A DNA stretch of 64,000 bases from Isosphaeraceae bacterium EP7 (lineage in GTDB: Bacteria; Planctomycetota; Planctomycetia; Isosphaerales; Isosphaeraceae): the NCBI GenBank assembly GCA_038400315.1, contig CP151667.1, positions 2,305,174 to 2,369,173 of the forward strand. The letters are read 5' to 3'. The notes below the pieces were generated by a model that saw only the letters and a list, made by a program, of their open reading frames with translations, was not told where the DNA came from and made no database searches. Shown in pieces: positions 40,089-51,035 of the stretch; position 1 is the first letter of the stretch, and each line of letters opens with the position of its first letter. The translations under genes and the position numbers were made by a program.

Positions 40089-42599
40089 ATGATTCGCAGG
40101 AATCGCATGCGGGCGCTGCCACAGGCATTGGAAACGCTCGAGTCGCGCTGGCTGCTCGCCGCGCCGCAGATTCCCGGCAATCTGGGGGAGATCCTCTTCA
40201 GCCAGTTCCAGCCGAATGGATTCAAGACGACCGTCGGGACGCAGCTCCAAGACGTGAAGCTGCGGGGCCCGTTCAGCATCGATGTCGTGACCGCGGCCCC
40301 GTCGGATGACATGAACCGGGTCGCCGCCACCCCGCCGATCAATTCGGGCCTTATCGAGGGTAGTCAGTTCAACGCCGGCGGATTCCTCACGATCGGGCTT
40401 CAGCTCGATCGGATCTACCTCGGCGGCGGGCTGACGGTCCACGGGTACGACGATGAGGGCTCCGGGGCAGGGGCCGTCGATGCGTCAGGCCTCTCGATCG
40501 CAGCCGAGACACCGTCCAACGCCACGCTCCCGGCGCTGGTCAACCGCGGCCTGATCTCCAACTCGCAATTCAGCGACGGCGGCTTCGGCACTGTCATCTT
40601 CAACCCGGACGGGACGGTTCTCGTTCGCGAAGGGCGTGTCGGGTTCCAGTGGCTCGACGCCCGCGTCCGCGGCTCGGTCGACATCGGGATCGACGACCAG
40701 ATCATCCAGCCCGGTGCGGTGGTCCTCAATCCCGAAGCCTCCAACTCCGCGGCCATCGTCGCGAGCGCCGCGCCCGGGCTCTCGTACCCGGGCAAGACCG
40801 TGATCGACAAGACCAAGAACATCGGCCGCATCCGCAGATCGCAAGTCAATGACGGCGGGTTCGGCGACATCGGCCTGCAATGGTCGGATGTGGCCGTCGG
40901 TGGCGGCGTGGGGACCTCAACCAACACCCTCTTCATCAAACCGCAACTCGACAATAACGGGCCAATCACCGTCGCTGATCGGGTCTTCGGCCGGCGCGCC
41001 AAGGTCGCGGCGTTGAAGACTGACGCGACCACGGCGGTCAGCAAACCGGTCGCCCAATCGAGCGATCTCTCGGCCTCCGCTACCGCCGCTGAGTCCCCTT
41101 ACCTGACGACCTACACGAATTCGGCGACCAACAGCGGGCAGATCATCGGGGCGCAATTCAATGACGGCGGGTTCGGCGACGTCGGGCTCCAGTGGAAGAA
41201 GGTCAGGGTCGGCGGGAGCGTGACGGCCGTCCACAACTCGCTGACCGTGCAGCCCGAGAACAAAGGGCAGGGCCTGATCACGGTCAGGGGGGTGACTTTC
41301 CCGACGGTTCCCGAAGTCGGGACCAAGCCGGTCCGCGCGAAATTCCGCACGCTGCCGGCCAATCCTGCGGTCGTCGAGAGCGACGGCGCACCGCTGACGA
41401 CAACGCTGCCCAAACCGACCGGACCTCTCAGCCCATTCTTCCCGACGCCGTTCGATGGCGCCGGCACCGTGACACTCCCGTATCCCGGGAATTATCCGCT
41501 CGTCAATTCGGCGAGCAACAGCGGGCTCATCGCGGGCGGCCAGTTCAGCTCGGGTGGGTTCGGCGACCTGGGGATGCAGTGGCAGCACGTCGGGGTCAGC
41601 GGCAATGTCCGGGTCGTGCATAACTCGCTCTCGGTGCACCCCGAGGGGTCGCAGCTCGAGGGCATCTCGGTCTCCGATGTCTCGTATGGCCCGGCCATCT
41701 CGCGCAGGGTCGCCCGTCACCTCGCGGTGCTGCCGTACGCGGTCATCTCGCCGGGCTCGGTGACGACGGAGAGCCGTGCGCCCGTCCCCGGCGCCAAGGT
41801 GCTCAACCCGCCGAACAGTCGGTGGCTGACCGACCAGCAGCTCGCCGCGGCGAGCGGGACCGACATCTTCCTCCAGTGGAACGGGATCGAGCACCGTCGC
41901 GGGCTGGTCGTCGTCCACAACATCATCAAGATCACCGGAGTGGGGGTCGACACCGGTCCGATCACGCTGAAGAACATCCGGTTCCCGTACCTCGTCCCGC
42001 CCCTCGGCCCCTTGAAGGCCGCGGCCCTCCAGCCCATCGTCACGGTGGGCGATGATCCCCGGGATGCCACGCTGCTGAACTCGGCGGACAACAGCGGGAT
42101 CCTCAGCCATGCCCAGTTCAGCGACGGGGGATTCGGCGACGACGGGCTCCAGTGGCGGAACGTCAGCGTGGACGGATCGGTCGAGGTCGTCCACAATACG
42201 CTGGCGGTGGACGCCTCGTCGGACCTACCCGATGGCGACGTCGCGGGGCCGATCACGATCTCGAACGTCACTTTCAATAGCGGCGCCCTCGAAGGTAACC
42301 TGTCGAGGCAGCAGAACCAGCTCATCGTGTCGCCGCCCGACGTCTTCCAGCGCGTGTCGTCGCGTCACGTGAACCTGGGACGCGCCCTCCCACAGAACCG
42401 CTCCGTCAGGAATGAAGCCACGAATAGCGGCATCATGGCCGGCGGGCAGCTCTCCGCGGGCGGGGCTAACCATACGTTCCTTCAGTGGCAGTGCGTCAAG
42501 GTGCACGGGAAGGTGAGGGTCATCGACAATATCCTCTCGATCAGCGTGCAGGACCGGCCGTCGGGGCCGATCACGATCTCGGACGTGACCTTCGCCTGA
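40089..42599 (+). CDS. LEPR-XLL-type exported protein with nine diverged repeats
   Basis: From the ATG at 40089 the product is 836 residues. The N-terminus (ALPQALETLESRWLLAA) matches the planctomycete LEPR-XLL export/sorting motif found on giant surface proteins. The rest consists of nine units beginning at about residues 31, 85, 152, 244, 348, 477, 576, 668 and 779. Each has a core NSGLI-x3-QF-x2-GGFGD-x-GLQW-x2-V, then a strand like VHNSLTV, and often ends GPITI-x2-VTF. Units are separated by variable Pro/Ala/Ser-rich linkers. The alternating strands suggest a beta-solenoid or beta-sandwich repeat. No catalytic motif is visible. It may be a cell-surface or matrix protein. Confidence 0.82.
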   Translation: MIRRNRMRALPQALETLESRWLLAAPQIPGNLGEILFSQFQPNGFKTTVGTQLQDVKLRGPFSIDVVTAAPSDDMNRVAATPPINSGLIEGSQFNAGGFLTIGLQLDRIYLGGGLTVHGYDDEGSGAGAVDASGLSIAAETPSNATLPALVNRGLISNSQFSDGGFGTVIFNPDGTVLVREGRVGFQWLDARVRGSVDIGIDDQIIQPGAVVLNPEASNSAAIVASAAPGLSYPGKTVIDKTKNIGRIRRSQVNDGGFGDIGLQWSDVAVGGGVGTSTNTLFIKPQLDNNGPITVADRVFGRRAKVAALKTDATTAVSKPVAQSSDLSASATAAESPYLTTYTNSATNSGQIIGAQFNDGGFGDVGLQWKKVRVGGSVTAVHNSLTVQPENKGQGLITVRGVTFPTVPEVGTKPVRAKFRTLPANPAVVESDGAPLTTTLPKPTGPLSPFFPTPFDGAGTVTLPYPGNYPLVNSASNSGLIAGGQFSSGGFGDLGMQWQHVGVSGNVRVVHNSLSVHPEGSQLEGISVSDVSYGPAISRRVARHLAVLPYAVISPGSVTTESRAPVPGAKVLNPPNSRWLTDQQLAAASGTDIFLQWNGIEHRRGLVVVHNIIKITGVGVDTGPITLKNIRFPYLVPPLGPLKAAALQPIVTVGDDPRDATLLNSADNSGILSHAQFSDGGFGDDGLQWRNVSVDGSVEVVHNTLAVDASSDLPDGDVAGPITISNVTFNSGALEGNLSRQQNQLIVSPPDVFQRVSSRHVNLGRALPQNRSVRNEATNSGIMAGGQLSAGGANHTFLQWQCVKVHGKVRVIDNILSISVQDRPSGPITISDVTFA

Positions 42600-42622
42600 C
42601 GAATGCCGCAGAGGAGATCTCA

Positions 42623-42664
42623 GGGCGCACGCCGCTCGGGTCATGACCCGAGCGGCGTGCGCCC
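42623..42664 (+). terminator. 42-bp perfect palindrome, strong terminator
   Basis: The arms 42623-42643 and 42644-42664 are exact reverse complements (GGGCGCACGCCGCTCGGGTCA and its complement), 24 nt after the repeat-protein stop. It would form a very stable hairpin. The next gene's earliest ATG is only 6 nt further on, which argues for a later start of that gene. Confidence 0.75.
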
Positions 42665-42670
42665 CCTTGC

Positions 42671-44020
42671 ATGGTCCGGCTGATCCTCGGCGCGTTTTGT
42701 GCGAGGCGGGTGTGTGACTTGCTCCAGACCTCTCGCCGACGGCCTGAATCGTCAGACCTTGTGGACTCAACGAACGTGACCACGCATCTGCCCCCAGTCC
42801 CCCTTGTCTCGACCATCTTCGGCCTGACCTATCTGGCGCTGGCGATTGGGAAGGTCCCCGGCCTTCGGATTGATCGATCGGGGATCGCGTTGGTTGGCGC
42901 CTCGGCGATGCTCGGCTTCGGCGCGCTTGACCTGCACGAGGCGGCGACGGCGGTCGACTACGAGACGCTGATCCTTCTCTTCGGGATGATGGTCGTTGTG
43001 GCCTATCTCCGCCTGGCAGGCTTCTTCGCCCTGGCCACCGAGCAGATCGCCGCGAGGTTCGCCTCTCCCCGGCCGCTCCTGGCGGTGACGATCGGGATGT
43101 CGGGCATCCTGTCGGCCTTCCTGGTGAACGATGTGGTCTGCGTCGCGTTGACGCCCCTGGTGCTCGGCCTGACCCGTCGCCTGCGCCGCCCGCCGCTCCC
43201 TTATCTCGTGGGGCTGGCGACGGCCTCGAACGTCGGCTCGGTCGCGACGATCACGGGGAACCCGCAGAACATCATCATCGGCTCGCTCTCGCATATTTCC
43301 TATCTACGATTTTCCGCGAGGCTTGCCCCGGTGGCTGCCGTGGGACTATTGATCAACTACGCCGTCGTCGCGTTTGTTTATCGCAGGGCGCTAAACGAGC
43401 CGGTGGCGACGCCAGATGAAGACCGGACTGCCCCACGAGTCCACCGCGGCCTGCTATTCAAGAGCGTCGCGGTGACCTTGTTGACGGTGGCCTTCTTCTT
43501 CGCGGGGGCCCCGATCGCCCTGGTGGCCCTGTCGGCGGCGGCCGTCCTGATGCTCGACCGGGTGCGCCCGGAGAAGGTCTACGGATCGGTCGACTGGCCG
43601 CTCCTGGTCATGTTCTCAGGCCTGTTCGTGGTGGTGCATGCCTTCGAGGCGACGGTGGTCCGGACCTGGGAGATCGACCGCTGGCACGCGCTCCTGGACT
43701 CGCCCGTCGTGATGGTCAGCGGCCTCTCGATGGTCCTGTCAAACCTCGTCTCGAACGTCCCGGCGGTCCTGCTGTTCAAGCCCTTGATGGCGGCGATGGC
43801 CGAGTCTCAGCGGGAACAGGCGTGGCTGGCCCTGGCGATGTCGAGCACGCTCGCGGGGAATCTGACGGTGCTCGGCTCGGTGGCCAATCTGATCGTCGTC
43901 GAGAGTGCCCGACGCGAGGGGACGACGCTCGGCTTCGTCGAGTATCTGAAGGTCGGCGTCCCTCTGACGATCTTGACGACCCTGGTCGGAGTCGCCTGGC
44001 TGGCCCTGACTTTTTACTGA
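42671..44020 (+). CDS. SLC13/ArsB-superfamily anion or arsenite permease-like transporter
   Basis: This membrane protein of up to 449 residues has about eleven helices of the ion transporter superfamily (CitMHS/ArsB/NhaD type). The two half-repeat hairpins can be seen: FLVNDVVCVALTPLVLGL with ATASNVGSVATITGNPQN in the first half, and LSNLVSNVPAVLLFKPL with STLAGNLTVLGSVANLIVVE in the second. These are the paired substrate-site regions of the family. The ATG at 42671 lies just behind a 42-bp hairpin; GTG codons at 42761 or 42776 place the start nearer the first helix and may be correct. The substrate could be a dicarboxylate, sulfate or arsenite. The nearby arsenic operon makes arsenite worth considering but does not prove it. 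Confidence 0.82.
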   Translation: MVRLILGAFCARRVCDLLQTSRRRPESSDLVDSTNVTTHLPPVPLVSTIFGLTYLALAIGKVPGLRIDRSGIALVGASAMLGFGALDLHEAATAVDYETLILLFGMMVVVAYLRLAGFFALATEQIAARFASPRPLLAVTIGMSGILSAFLVNDVVCVALTPLVLGLTRRLRRPPLPYLVGLATASNVGSVATITGNPQNIIIGSLSHISYLRFSARLAPVAAVGLLINYAVVAFVYRRALNEPVATPDEDRTAPRVHRGLLFKSVAVTLLTVAFFFAGAPIALVALSAAAVLMLDRVRPEKVYGSVDWPLLVMFSGLFVVVHAFEATVVRTWEIDRWHALLDSPVVMVSGLSMVLSNLVSNVPAVLLFKPLMAAMAESQREQAWLALAMSSTLAGNLTVLGSVANLIVVESARREGTTLGFVEYLKVGVPLTILTTLVGVAWLALTFY

Positions 44021-44025
44021 GAGGA

Positions 44026-45444
<1,419 letters not shown>

Positions 45445-45448
45445 CCCA

Positions 45449-48400
45449 TCAATCGACGAAGAGGAATTCGTTGCGGGAGTAGAGCGTGCGGGCGAGGGCC
45501 GACCAGGCGAGCGAGTCGGCCTCTCGCGGGGCGACGCCCGACGATTCGAGGTCTTCTCGCTCGGCGACGAGGAAGGCGAGGGCGTCCGACTCGTCCTCGG
45601 CCGACGGGGGCCGGGAGAGAGTCGTCTCGAAGGCAAGGCGGAGGCGTGCCCGGTCGTCAGTTTGGGCCGTCTCCAGCCGACGGGCGAGCGCATCGGCCTG
45701 CCCGTGGACGAACGGGTCGTTCATGAAGAAGAGGGCCTGAGTGGGGACGGTCGTGGCCGACCGATGCGCCGTGGACGAGTTGGGGTCCGGGCCGTCGAAG
45801 AGGGCGAGATACGGGTGCCGCTTCAGGCGCTGTGTCATCAGATAGACGCTCCGCCGATCCGACTCATACACGGCGGAGAAGGGGCCGTGCTGCGTGAACT
45901 TCCAGGTCTCGACGGGGGGGAACGGGTGGGGGCCGGCCGGTGAAGTGTCGAGCGTGCCGGCGGTGAAGAGCATGGCGTCGCGGATCTCCTCGGCGTCGAG
46001 CCTGCGGCGGGGGAACCGCGCCAGCAACTCCGTCGAGGAGTCTCCCGAGCCGGAGGTCTGGTAGACGTTCGAGAGCATGATCGAGCGATGGAGCGATTTG
46101 ACCGACCAGCCGCCGTCGATGAACTTACGGGCGAGGTGGTCGAGCAAGTCGGGATGCGTGGGCGGGAGGCCTCGCCGGCCGAAATCATTCTCGGTGGCCA
46201 CGAGGCCGCGGCCGAAGTGGTGCTGCCAGACCCGGTTGACCATCACGCGAGGGGTCAGCGGGTTGGACGGCCGGGTCAGCCAGCCGGCCAGGGCGAGCCG
46301 GCCGCTCCCCGAGCCGGGAGGCACCCGATCGCCTCCGAGGATCTGCAAGAACCGGCGCGGGACCTCGTCGCCAGGCGTCGTCGGCTCGCCACGTTTCTGG
46401 ATGCGAGCGTCGAGGGGGGTGCCCTCGGCCACTCCGTAGGCCACGGGGAAGGGCCCGATCTTCTGGAGGGCGCGGCGCGATCCCTCGGCGGTGGCGCGGC
46501 GGGCGTCGAGGGCGTCGAGCGTGACCCTCAACTCGCGGACCTTCTCGCGGGTTTCTCCGGACTGGTTGGATGCCCCCGCGGACGAGGTCGCATCGAGGGT
46601 CGGGAACAGTGCGTCACCGATCGCGAGGTTATCGACATCGCTGGCCGGCTTTTCTCCGGGAATCTGGCCATAGCCGTCGACGAATGCCGTCTCGAGAATC
46701 CCGTCCCAGCCCGTTGAGAACGCCTTGCCGGTGAATCGGGTCAGGTCACCCGGCAGGCCGACTGTGCCGGAGTAGGTGCGTGTGTCGAGGTTGGCGATGA
46801 CCTGAAGGTTGTACCAGACACCTTCCTTCAACTCGCGGATCGGCTCGCGGGCGTCGCCCGATCGCAGGATGAGCTGGCTCGCGTTGAACTCGACCTCGAT
46901 GGCGGCCGAGGTGCCCGGCCCGTGGCCGAGGTAGATTCGGTACGTGCCCTCGCCACTCGAGACGGGGCGGAAGTCGACATTGAAATGGACAAGATCGTGG
47001 GTCGCGGGCGTGCGGTTGACCGGCAGCGTCTGGACGAACGCGTTGTTCGCGGCGTTGTTCGGGAGCGAGACACCCCGCGACCCCGCGGCATACACGTTGG
47101 TATAGGGGCTCTGGGACGCGGCACTCACCTTCGCCCCTTCCAGAGAACTCCAGGGCAGGCCCGGCCCCGCCGCGATCCCTTGCGCCTCGAACGAGCCATC
47201 GATCCCGACGGCCGCGAGGATCTCGGGGCCGATCGAGGCCTTGCGAGCGTCGACTTCCTCGACCTCGGCGTTGAGTCGGGCCAGGGCCTCGTCGTAGTTC
47301 TTCTGCCTGACGGCGGCCTCGGCGGGCGGCACCAGCGGCACCAGGTCGCGCGGACGGTTCTTCTCTTCCGAGCCGGGGAAGGCGTAGCGGGTGCTCTCGA
47401 AGATCCCGAAGAGTGCGTAGTAGTCGGCCGCCGAGACCGGGTCGAATTTGTGGTCGTGGCAGCGTGCGCAGCCGATGCTGAGGCCGAGTACCGACTGCCC
47501 CAGTGTGTCGATCGTGTCCTGGATCGTCAGATGCTGGTAATTCTGAGGGTCGAACCCGAACCGGCGCGAGGTCGCGATGAATCCGGTGGCCGTCACCAAC
47601 TCGGCGTGCCTGGAATCCGGGAAAGTCGCCGCGAGCAGGTCACCGGCGACTTGCTCGCGGATGAACTCGTCGTAAGGCTTGTCGCGGTTGAAGGCATCGA
47701 TGACGTAGTCGCGATAGAGGCGAGCTTCGCGTACGGGGAAGTCGGCCGTCTCACCCGCGGTGTCAGCATAGCGGACGACGTCGAGCCAGTGCCGACCCCA
47801 ACGCTCGCCATAGCGGGGGCTGGCAAGCAGGCGGTCGACGACCTTCGCGAACGCATCGGGCGAGGGGTCGGCGGTGAAGGCGGCGATCTCGGCGGGGGTC
47901 GGCGGCAGGCCGATCAGGTCGAACGAGGCGCGCCGGATCAGGGTCCGGCGGTCGGCCGGGGGCGACGGTCTGAGGCCCTCGGCCTCCAGGCGGGCGAGGA
48001 TGAACGCATCGATCTCGGCGATTGGCCAGGCGCGGTCGGCGGTCGTAGGGACGGGCGGGTCGGTCAATGGCGAGAACGACCAGAACCGGCGGTCGTCATC
48101 GGTAACCCCACCGGAGCGTACGGCCACGGGCGTCTCGCCGCCAGGCCAGGGAGCGCCCCGCTCGACCCAGAGCTTGAGGATGCCAATCTGCTCGTCGGAG
48201 AGTTTCCGATCGGGCGGCATCTCGAAGTCGCCCTGATGATTGACCGCCTGAATCAGCAAGCTCTTGGCAGGGTCTCCGGGCACCACCGCCGGCCCGCTAT
48301 CTCCGCCCCGGATCAGGGCCGACCGGGCGTCGAGCCTCAGCCCAGACTCCTGCTTCTTCGCTCCGTGGCACTTGGTACACGACGCGACCAGGATCGGCCG

Positions 48401-48502
48401 AACCTCCCGCTCGAAGAAGGCCTCTCCGGGCCCGTCCGCCGGCGTGGCCATTGCGGCGGCTCCGCCTGCCACCACGACGAGCCATGCTGCTACCCACCTC
48501 AT
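45449..48502 (-). CDS. PSCyt1-DUF1549-DUF1553 planctomycete surface protein
   Basis: A 1017-residue protein with a signal peptide, then a planctomycete-type cytochrome c domain (CTKCHG, C42/C45/H46, with the distal Met in FEMPPDRKLS at about 94). The PSCyt2/DUF1549 domain follows (about 155-365, including YGERWGRHWLDVVRYADT and a second CARCH site near 345). Next comes an inserted lectin-like beta region (about 450-640: DLVHFNVDFRPVSSGEGTYR), then the PSD1/DUF1553 domain (about 735-1000, LAGWLTRPSNPLTPRVMVNR). Such proteins are exported with a DUF1501 partner, which lies 4 nt downstream. The haem motifs imply electron transfer; the overall function is unknown. Confidence 0.93.
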   Translation of the reverse strand: MRWVAAWLVVVAGGAAAMATPADGPGEAFFEREVRPILVASCTKCHGAKKQESGLRLDARSALIRGGDSGPAVVPGDPAKSLLIQAVNHQGDFEMPPDRKLSDEQIGILKLWVERGAPWPGGETPVAVRSGGVTDDDRRFWSFSPLTDPPVPTTADRAWPIAEIDAFILARLEAEGLRPSPPADRRTLIRRASFDLIGLPPTPAEIAAFTADPSPDAFAKVVDRLLASPRYGERWGRHWLDVVRYADTAGETADFPVREARLYRDYVIDAFNRDKPYDEFIREQVAGDLLAATFPDSRHAELVTATGFIATSRRFGFDPQNYQHLTIQDTIDTLGQSVLGLSIGCARCHDHKFDPVSAADYYALFGIFESTRYAFPGSEEKNRPRDLVPLVPPAEAAVRQKNYDEALARLNAEVEEVDARKASIGPEILAAVGIDGSFEAQGIAAGPGLPWSSLEGAKVSAASQSPYTNVYAAGSRGVSLPNNAANNAFVQTLPVNRTPATHDLVHFNVDFRPVSSGEGTYRIYLGHGPGTSAAIEVEFNASQLILRSGDAREPIRELKEGVWYNLQVIANLDTRTYSGTVGLPGDLTRFTGKAFSTGWDGILETAFVDGYGQIPGEKPASDVDNLAIGDALFPTLDATSSAGASNQSGETREKVRELRVTLDALDARRATAEGSRRALQKIGPFPVAYGVAEGTPLDARIQKRGEPTTPGDEVPRRFLQILGGDRVPPGSGSGRLALAGWLTRPSNPLTPRVMVNRVWQHHFGRGLVATENDFGRRGLPPTHPDLLDHLARKFIDGGWSVKSLHRSIMLSNVYQTSGSGDSSTELLARFPRRRLDAEEIRDAMLFTAGTLDTSPAGPHPFPPVETWKFTQHGPFSAVYESDRRSVYLMTQRLKRHPYLALFDGPDPNSSTAHRSATTVPTQALFFMNDPFVHGQADALARRLETAQTDDRARLRLAFETTLSRPPSAEDESDALAFLVAEREDLESSGVAPREADSLAWSALARTLYSRNEFLFVD

Positions 48503-48750
48503 GAGTCGTCCCCGCCGCCGGAGGAATGAATGGCTTCGACAGTCCGTCGCCTTCTACGCATTGACACAAGGATGCACCGAATCGGGTCGGCCCGCGAGGA
48601 AATTCCCAACTTACCCAGGAATGCATCGCGTCCAGGCATGATTGCAGGGCCTCGACCGTCCCGGCAGAAATCCGGCGCGATGTCTTCGTATCTCGTAGGC
48701 TCCATTGCCCCTTGTGCGCGGGAGAATTCTCCAGAGCCTCGAAGCCATTC

Positions 48751-48779
48751 AGGCGTCCCCGTACGGGCGGGGAACGCCT
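48751..48779 (-). terminator. Hairpin downstream of the exported hydrolase gene
   Basis: AGGCGTCCCCG pairs with CGGGGAACGCCT (one bulged base) 14 nt past the stop of the gene at 48793-49761. No T-run follows. Confidence 0.45.
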
Positions 48780-48792
48780 CGACGACCGGATG

Positions 48793-49761
48793 CTACTTCC
48801 TGGAAACATGCTTGTCGAGGAACTCTCTCATCAGCTTGGCGATGGTGTTGCCGTCCGTCTCCAGGGCGAAGTGCCCGGCGTCGATCAAGTGATATTCAAG
48901 GGACTTCAGGTCACGCTTGTAGGGTTCGGCGCCTGCGTCAGGGAAGATCTTGTCGTTCTTCCCCCAGGCGATCAGCATGGGCGGCTGGTGCTCGCGGAAG
49001 TAGGCCTGCCACTTCGGGTACAGCGGCGGGTTGCTGCCATAACTGAGGAAAAGGTCAAGCTGGACCTCGTCGTTCCCCTTGCGGTCCAGCAGGAACTGAT
49101 CGTGGGCCGCCCCGTCCGGGCTGACGAGCTCGGGGTCCTTCACCCCGTGTGTGTACTGCCACCTGGTCGCGTCGTACGTGATCAGCGAGCGCAAGGCGTC
49201 ACGTTTCGCTTTGTCGTTCGGCTCCTTCCAGTAGGCCTTGAACGGTTTCCAGAAGTCATTGTCGAGGCCCTCGTCGTAGGCGTTGCCGTTCTGGACCACG
49301 ATGGCGGTAATCCGTTCCGGGTGGGCCACCGCCAGGCGGTAGCCGACCGGGGCCCCGTAATCCTGCACGTAGATGGCATACTTCGACAGCCCGAGCGCCT
49401 CGGTGAACCCGTCGACGACCTTCGCCAGATTCTCGAAGGTGTAGGCGAACTTGTCCCGCGTCGGCATCGAGCTGTGGCCGTACCCGGGGTAGTCGGGCGC
49501 GACGACGTGATACTTGTCACCGAGCATGGGGATCAGCTTGCGGAACATCTGAGAGCTGGTCGGGAAGCCGTGGAGCAGGAGCACCGCGGGCGCGTCTTTG
49601 GGGCCGGCCTCGCGGTAGAAGATTTCCAGGTCGCCGACCTTCACAGTCTTGTGGCGCACTTCCACCGAATGTTGAGCAAGGGCTGGGCCTGACAGGATGA
49701 GTGCACACCCTACGGCTGCGAGCAGGGGAAGGGTTTGCTTGAACTTCGTCGCGAAGACCAT
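48793..49761 (-). CDS. Exported alpha/beta hydrolase, epoxide hydrolase/haloalkane dehalogenase-like
   Basis: From the ATG at 49759-49761 (CGGAGAT upstream) the product is 322 residues with a signal peptide ending ILSGPALAQ. The oxyanion motif [10 protein letters not shown] (about 61-70) and the nucleophile position [10 protein letters not shown], with an aspartate (D134) instead of serine, place it in the epoxide hydrolase/haloalkane dehalogenase branch. The catalytic His is in [10 protein letters not shown] near residue 300. These enzymes form an aspartyl-ester intermediate and hydrolyse epoxides or carbon-halogen bonds. Export to the periplasm is unusual for the branch. The substrate is unknown. 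Confidence 0.87.
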   Translation of the reverse strand: MVFATKFKQTLPLLAAVGCALILSGPALAQHSVEVRHKTVKVGDLEIFYREAGPKDAPAVLLLHGFPTSSQMFRKLIPMLGDKYHVVAPDYPGYGHSSMPTRDKFAYTFENLAKVVDGFTEALGLSKYAIYVQDYGAPVGYRLAVAHPERITAIVVQNGNAYDEGLDNDFWKPFKAYWKEPNDKAKRDALRSLITYDATRWQYTHGVKDPELVSPDGAAHDQFLLDRKGNDEVQLDLFLSYGSNPPLYPKWQAYFREHQPPMLIAWGKNDKIFPDAGAEPYKRDLKSLEYHLIDAGHFALETDGNTIAKLMREFLDKHVSRK

Positions 49762-50086
49762 GGTCGTATCTCCGAGGATGGGGTGTCGAGGATCGAAATC
49801 CATCGGCAAGAGGATGTTGTTGCGAGATAGTGAATCAGTGCCAGAACGACCACCAAGCCCGAATCGCCGACCTCAAGCGCGGCCGATGACGCCCACGAAA
49901 TCGGCAGAAACCGCGGTCTCATAAAATCCGCGTCTACCTGCTCCGACGTCTCGCGACGTGGCTTCTTGCCGAAGCTGAGAGGCGAGGTCGGACGACGACT
50001 CAGAGAATCCTTCCAGAACGAACTTGCTGGTGCAGTTGACGGACAACATTGGCCGGGAGAAAACGCCGGCACAATACGGAGTCGCT
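49762..50086. other. Intergenic region, no supported gene
   Basis: These 325 nt lie between two minus-strand hydrolase genes and should hold the promoter of the exported hydrolase. A reverse frame at 49710-50090 crosses it, but it is Arg/Ser-rich without family features. Nothing else is recognised. Confidence 0.5.
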
Positions 50087-50929
50087 TCAAGACTTGAAGA
50101 AGGCGAGCAGATCCGCGTTGACCTCGTCCTTCCTAGTCGAGCAGAGGCCGTGAGGCGCGCCTTTGTAGACCTTCAGGTGCGCCCCTTTGATGATTCGGGA
50201 CGACTCCATGGCCGATGCGCCGATCGGCACGATCTGATCGTCATCGCCGTGCAGGATCAGTGTCGGCACGTCGAATTTGCGGAGATCCTCCGTGAAATCC
50301 GTCTCCGAGAAGGCCTTGATGCACTCGTAGGCCGCGTTAAATCCGGCCGCCATCCCCTGGAGCCAGAACGAGTCGCGCAGACCTTGAGAGACCGCGGAGC
50401 CTGGCCGATTGGCCCCATAGAAGGGGGCGCTCAGATCTTTGAAGAACTGAGAGCGATCGGCGAGGACTGAGGTTCGGATCTGGTCAAAGGCATCGATCGG
50501 CAGGCCGCCTGGGTTGGCGGATGTCTGAAGCATCAGCGGCGTGACCGATCCGATCAGCACGGCTTTTGCCACGCGGCTCGTGCCGTGACGTCCGATGTAG
50601 CGGGCGACCTCGCCGCCGCCCGTGGAGTGCCCGACGTGGATCGCATCCTTCAAGTCGAGCGCCTCGACGAGCGCCGAGAGGTCGTCGGCATAGGTGTCCA
50701 TGTCGTGGCCGTCCCAGGGCTGGCCCGATCGCCCGTGACCCCGGCGGTCGTGGGCGATGCAGCGGTACCCGCGAGCGCCGAGGAAGAGCATCTGGTCCTC
50801 CCAGGCATCGGAGTTCAGTGGCCAGCCGTGGCTGAAGACGACGGGCTGGCCCGTTCCCCAGTCCTTGTAGTAGAGATCGACGGCTTGAGCGTTCTTGCGA
50901 TCGGAGGTGACATATCGCATCTTGATCAT
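50087..50929 (-). CDS. Alpha/beta hydrolase, non-haem chloroperoxidase/esterase type
   Basis: From the ATG at 50927-50929 with AAGGGG upstream the product is 280 residues, the usual length for cofactor-free haloperoxidase/arylesterase proteins. Landmarks are [18 protein letters not shown] (about 30-47), the nucleophile elbow [13 protein letters not shown] (S102), the acid in [10 protein letters not shown] (about 224-233) and the terminal His in KGAPHGL. It has no signal peptide and is cytosolic, unlike its neighbour at 48793-49761. Such enzymes hydrolyse esters or lactones, and peroxidation is often a side activity. It is 106 nt upstream of the isochorismatase gene's stop, on the same strand. 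Confidence 0.9.
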   Translation of the reverse strand: MIKMRYVTSDRKNAQAVDLYYKDWGTGQPVVFSHGWPLNSDAWEDQMLFLGARGYRCIAHDRRGHGRSGQPWDGHDMDTYADDLSALVEALDLKDAIHVGHSTGGGEVARYIGRHGTSRVAKAVLIGSVTPLMLQTSANPGGLPIDAFDQIRTSVLADRSQFFKDLSAPFYGANRPGSAVSQGLRDSFWLQGMAAGFNAAYECIKAFSETDFTEDLRKFDVPTLILHGDDDQIVPIGASAMESSRIIKGAHLKVYKGAPHGLCSTRKDEVNADLLAFFKS

Positions 50930-51035
50930 CCCCTTGTATCGAGCTCGTTCGCGGCGAGATCGTAGCGTTTCCCCCGGATAAACAATGCAGGGGAGCCGGC
51001 CTCCCGTTTCACTCAACGCTCGAGCGACAACGCCA

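Noticed and set aside
46922-48529. Plus-strand frame of 535 codons
   Set aside because: It is antisense to the PSCyt1-DUF1549-DUF1553 gene and Arg/Gly/Val-rich without motifs.
49710-50090. Minus-strand 126-codon ORF as a separate gene
   Set aside because: It overlaps the start of the exported hydrolase in another frame, is rich in Ser/Arg/Pro and has no ribosome-binding site or homology-like pattern.
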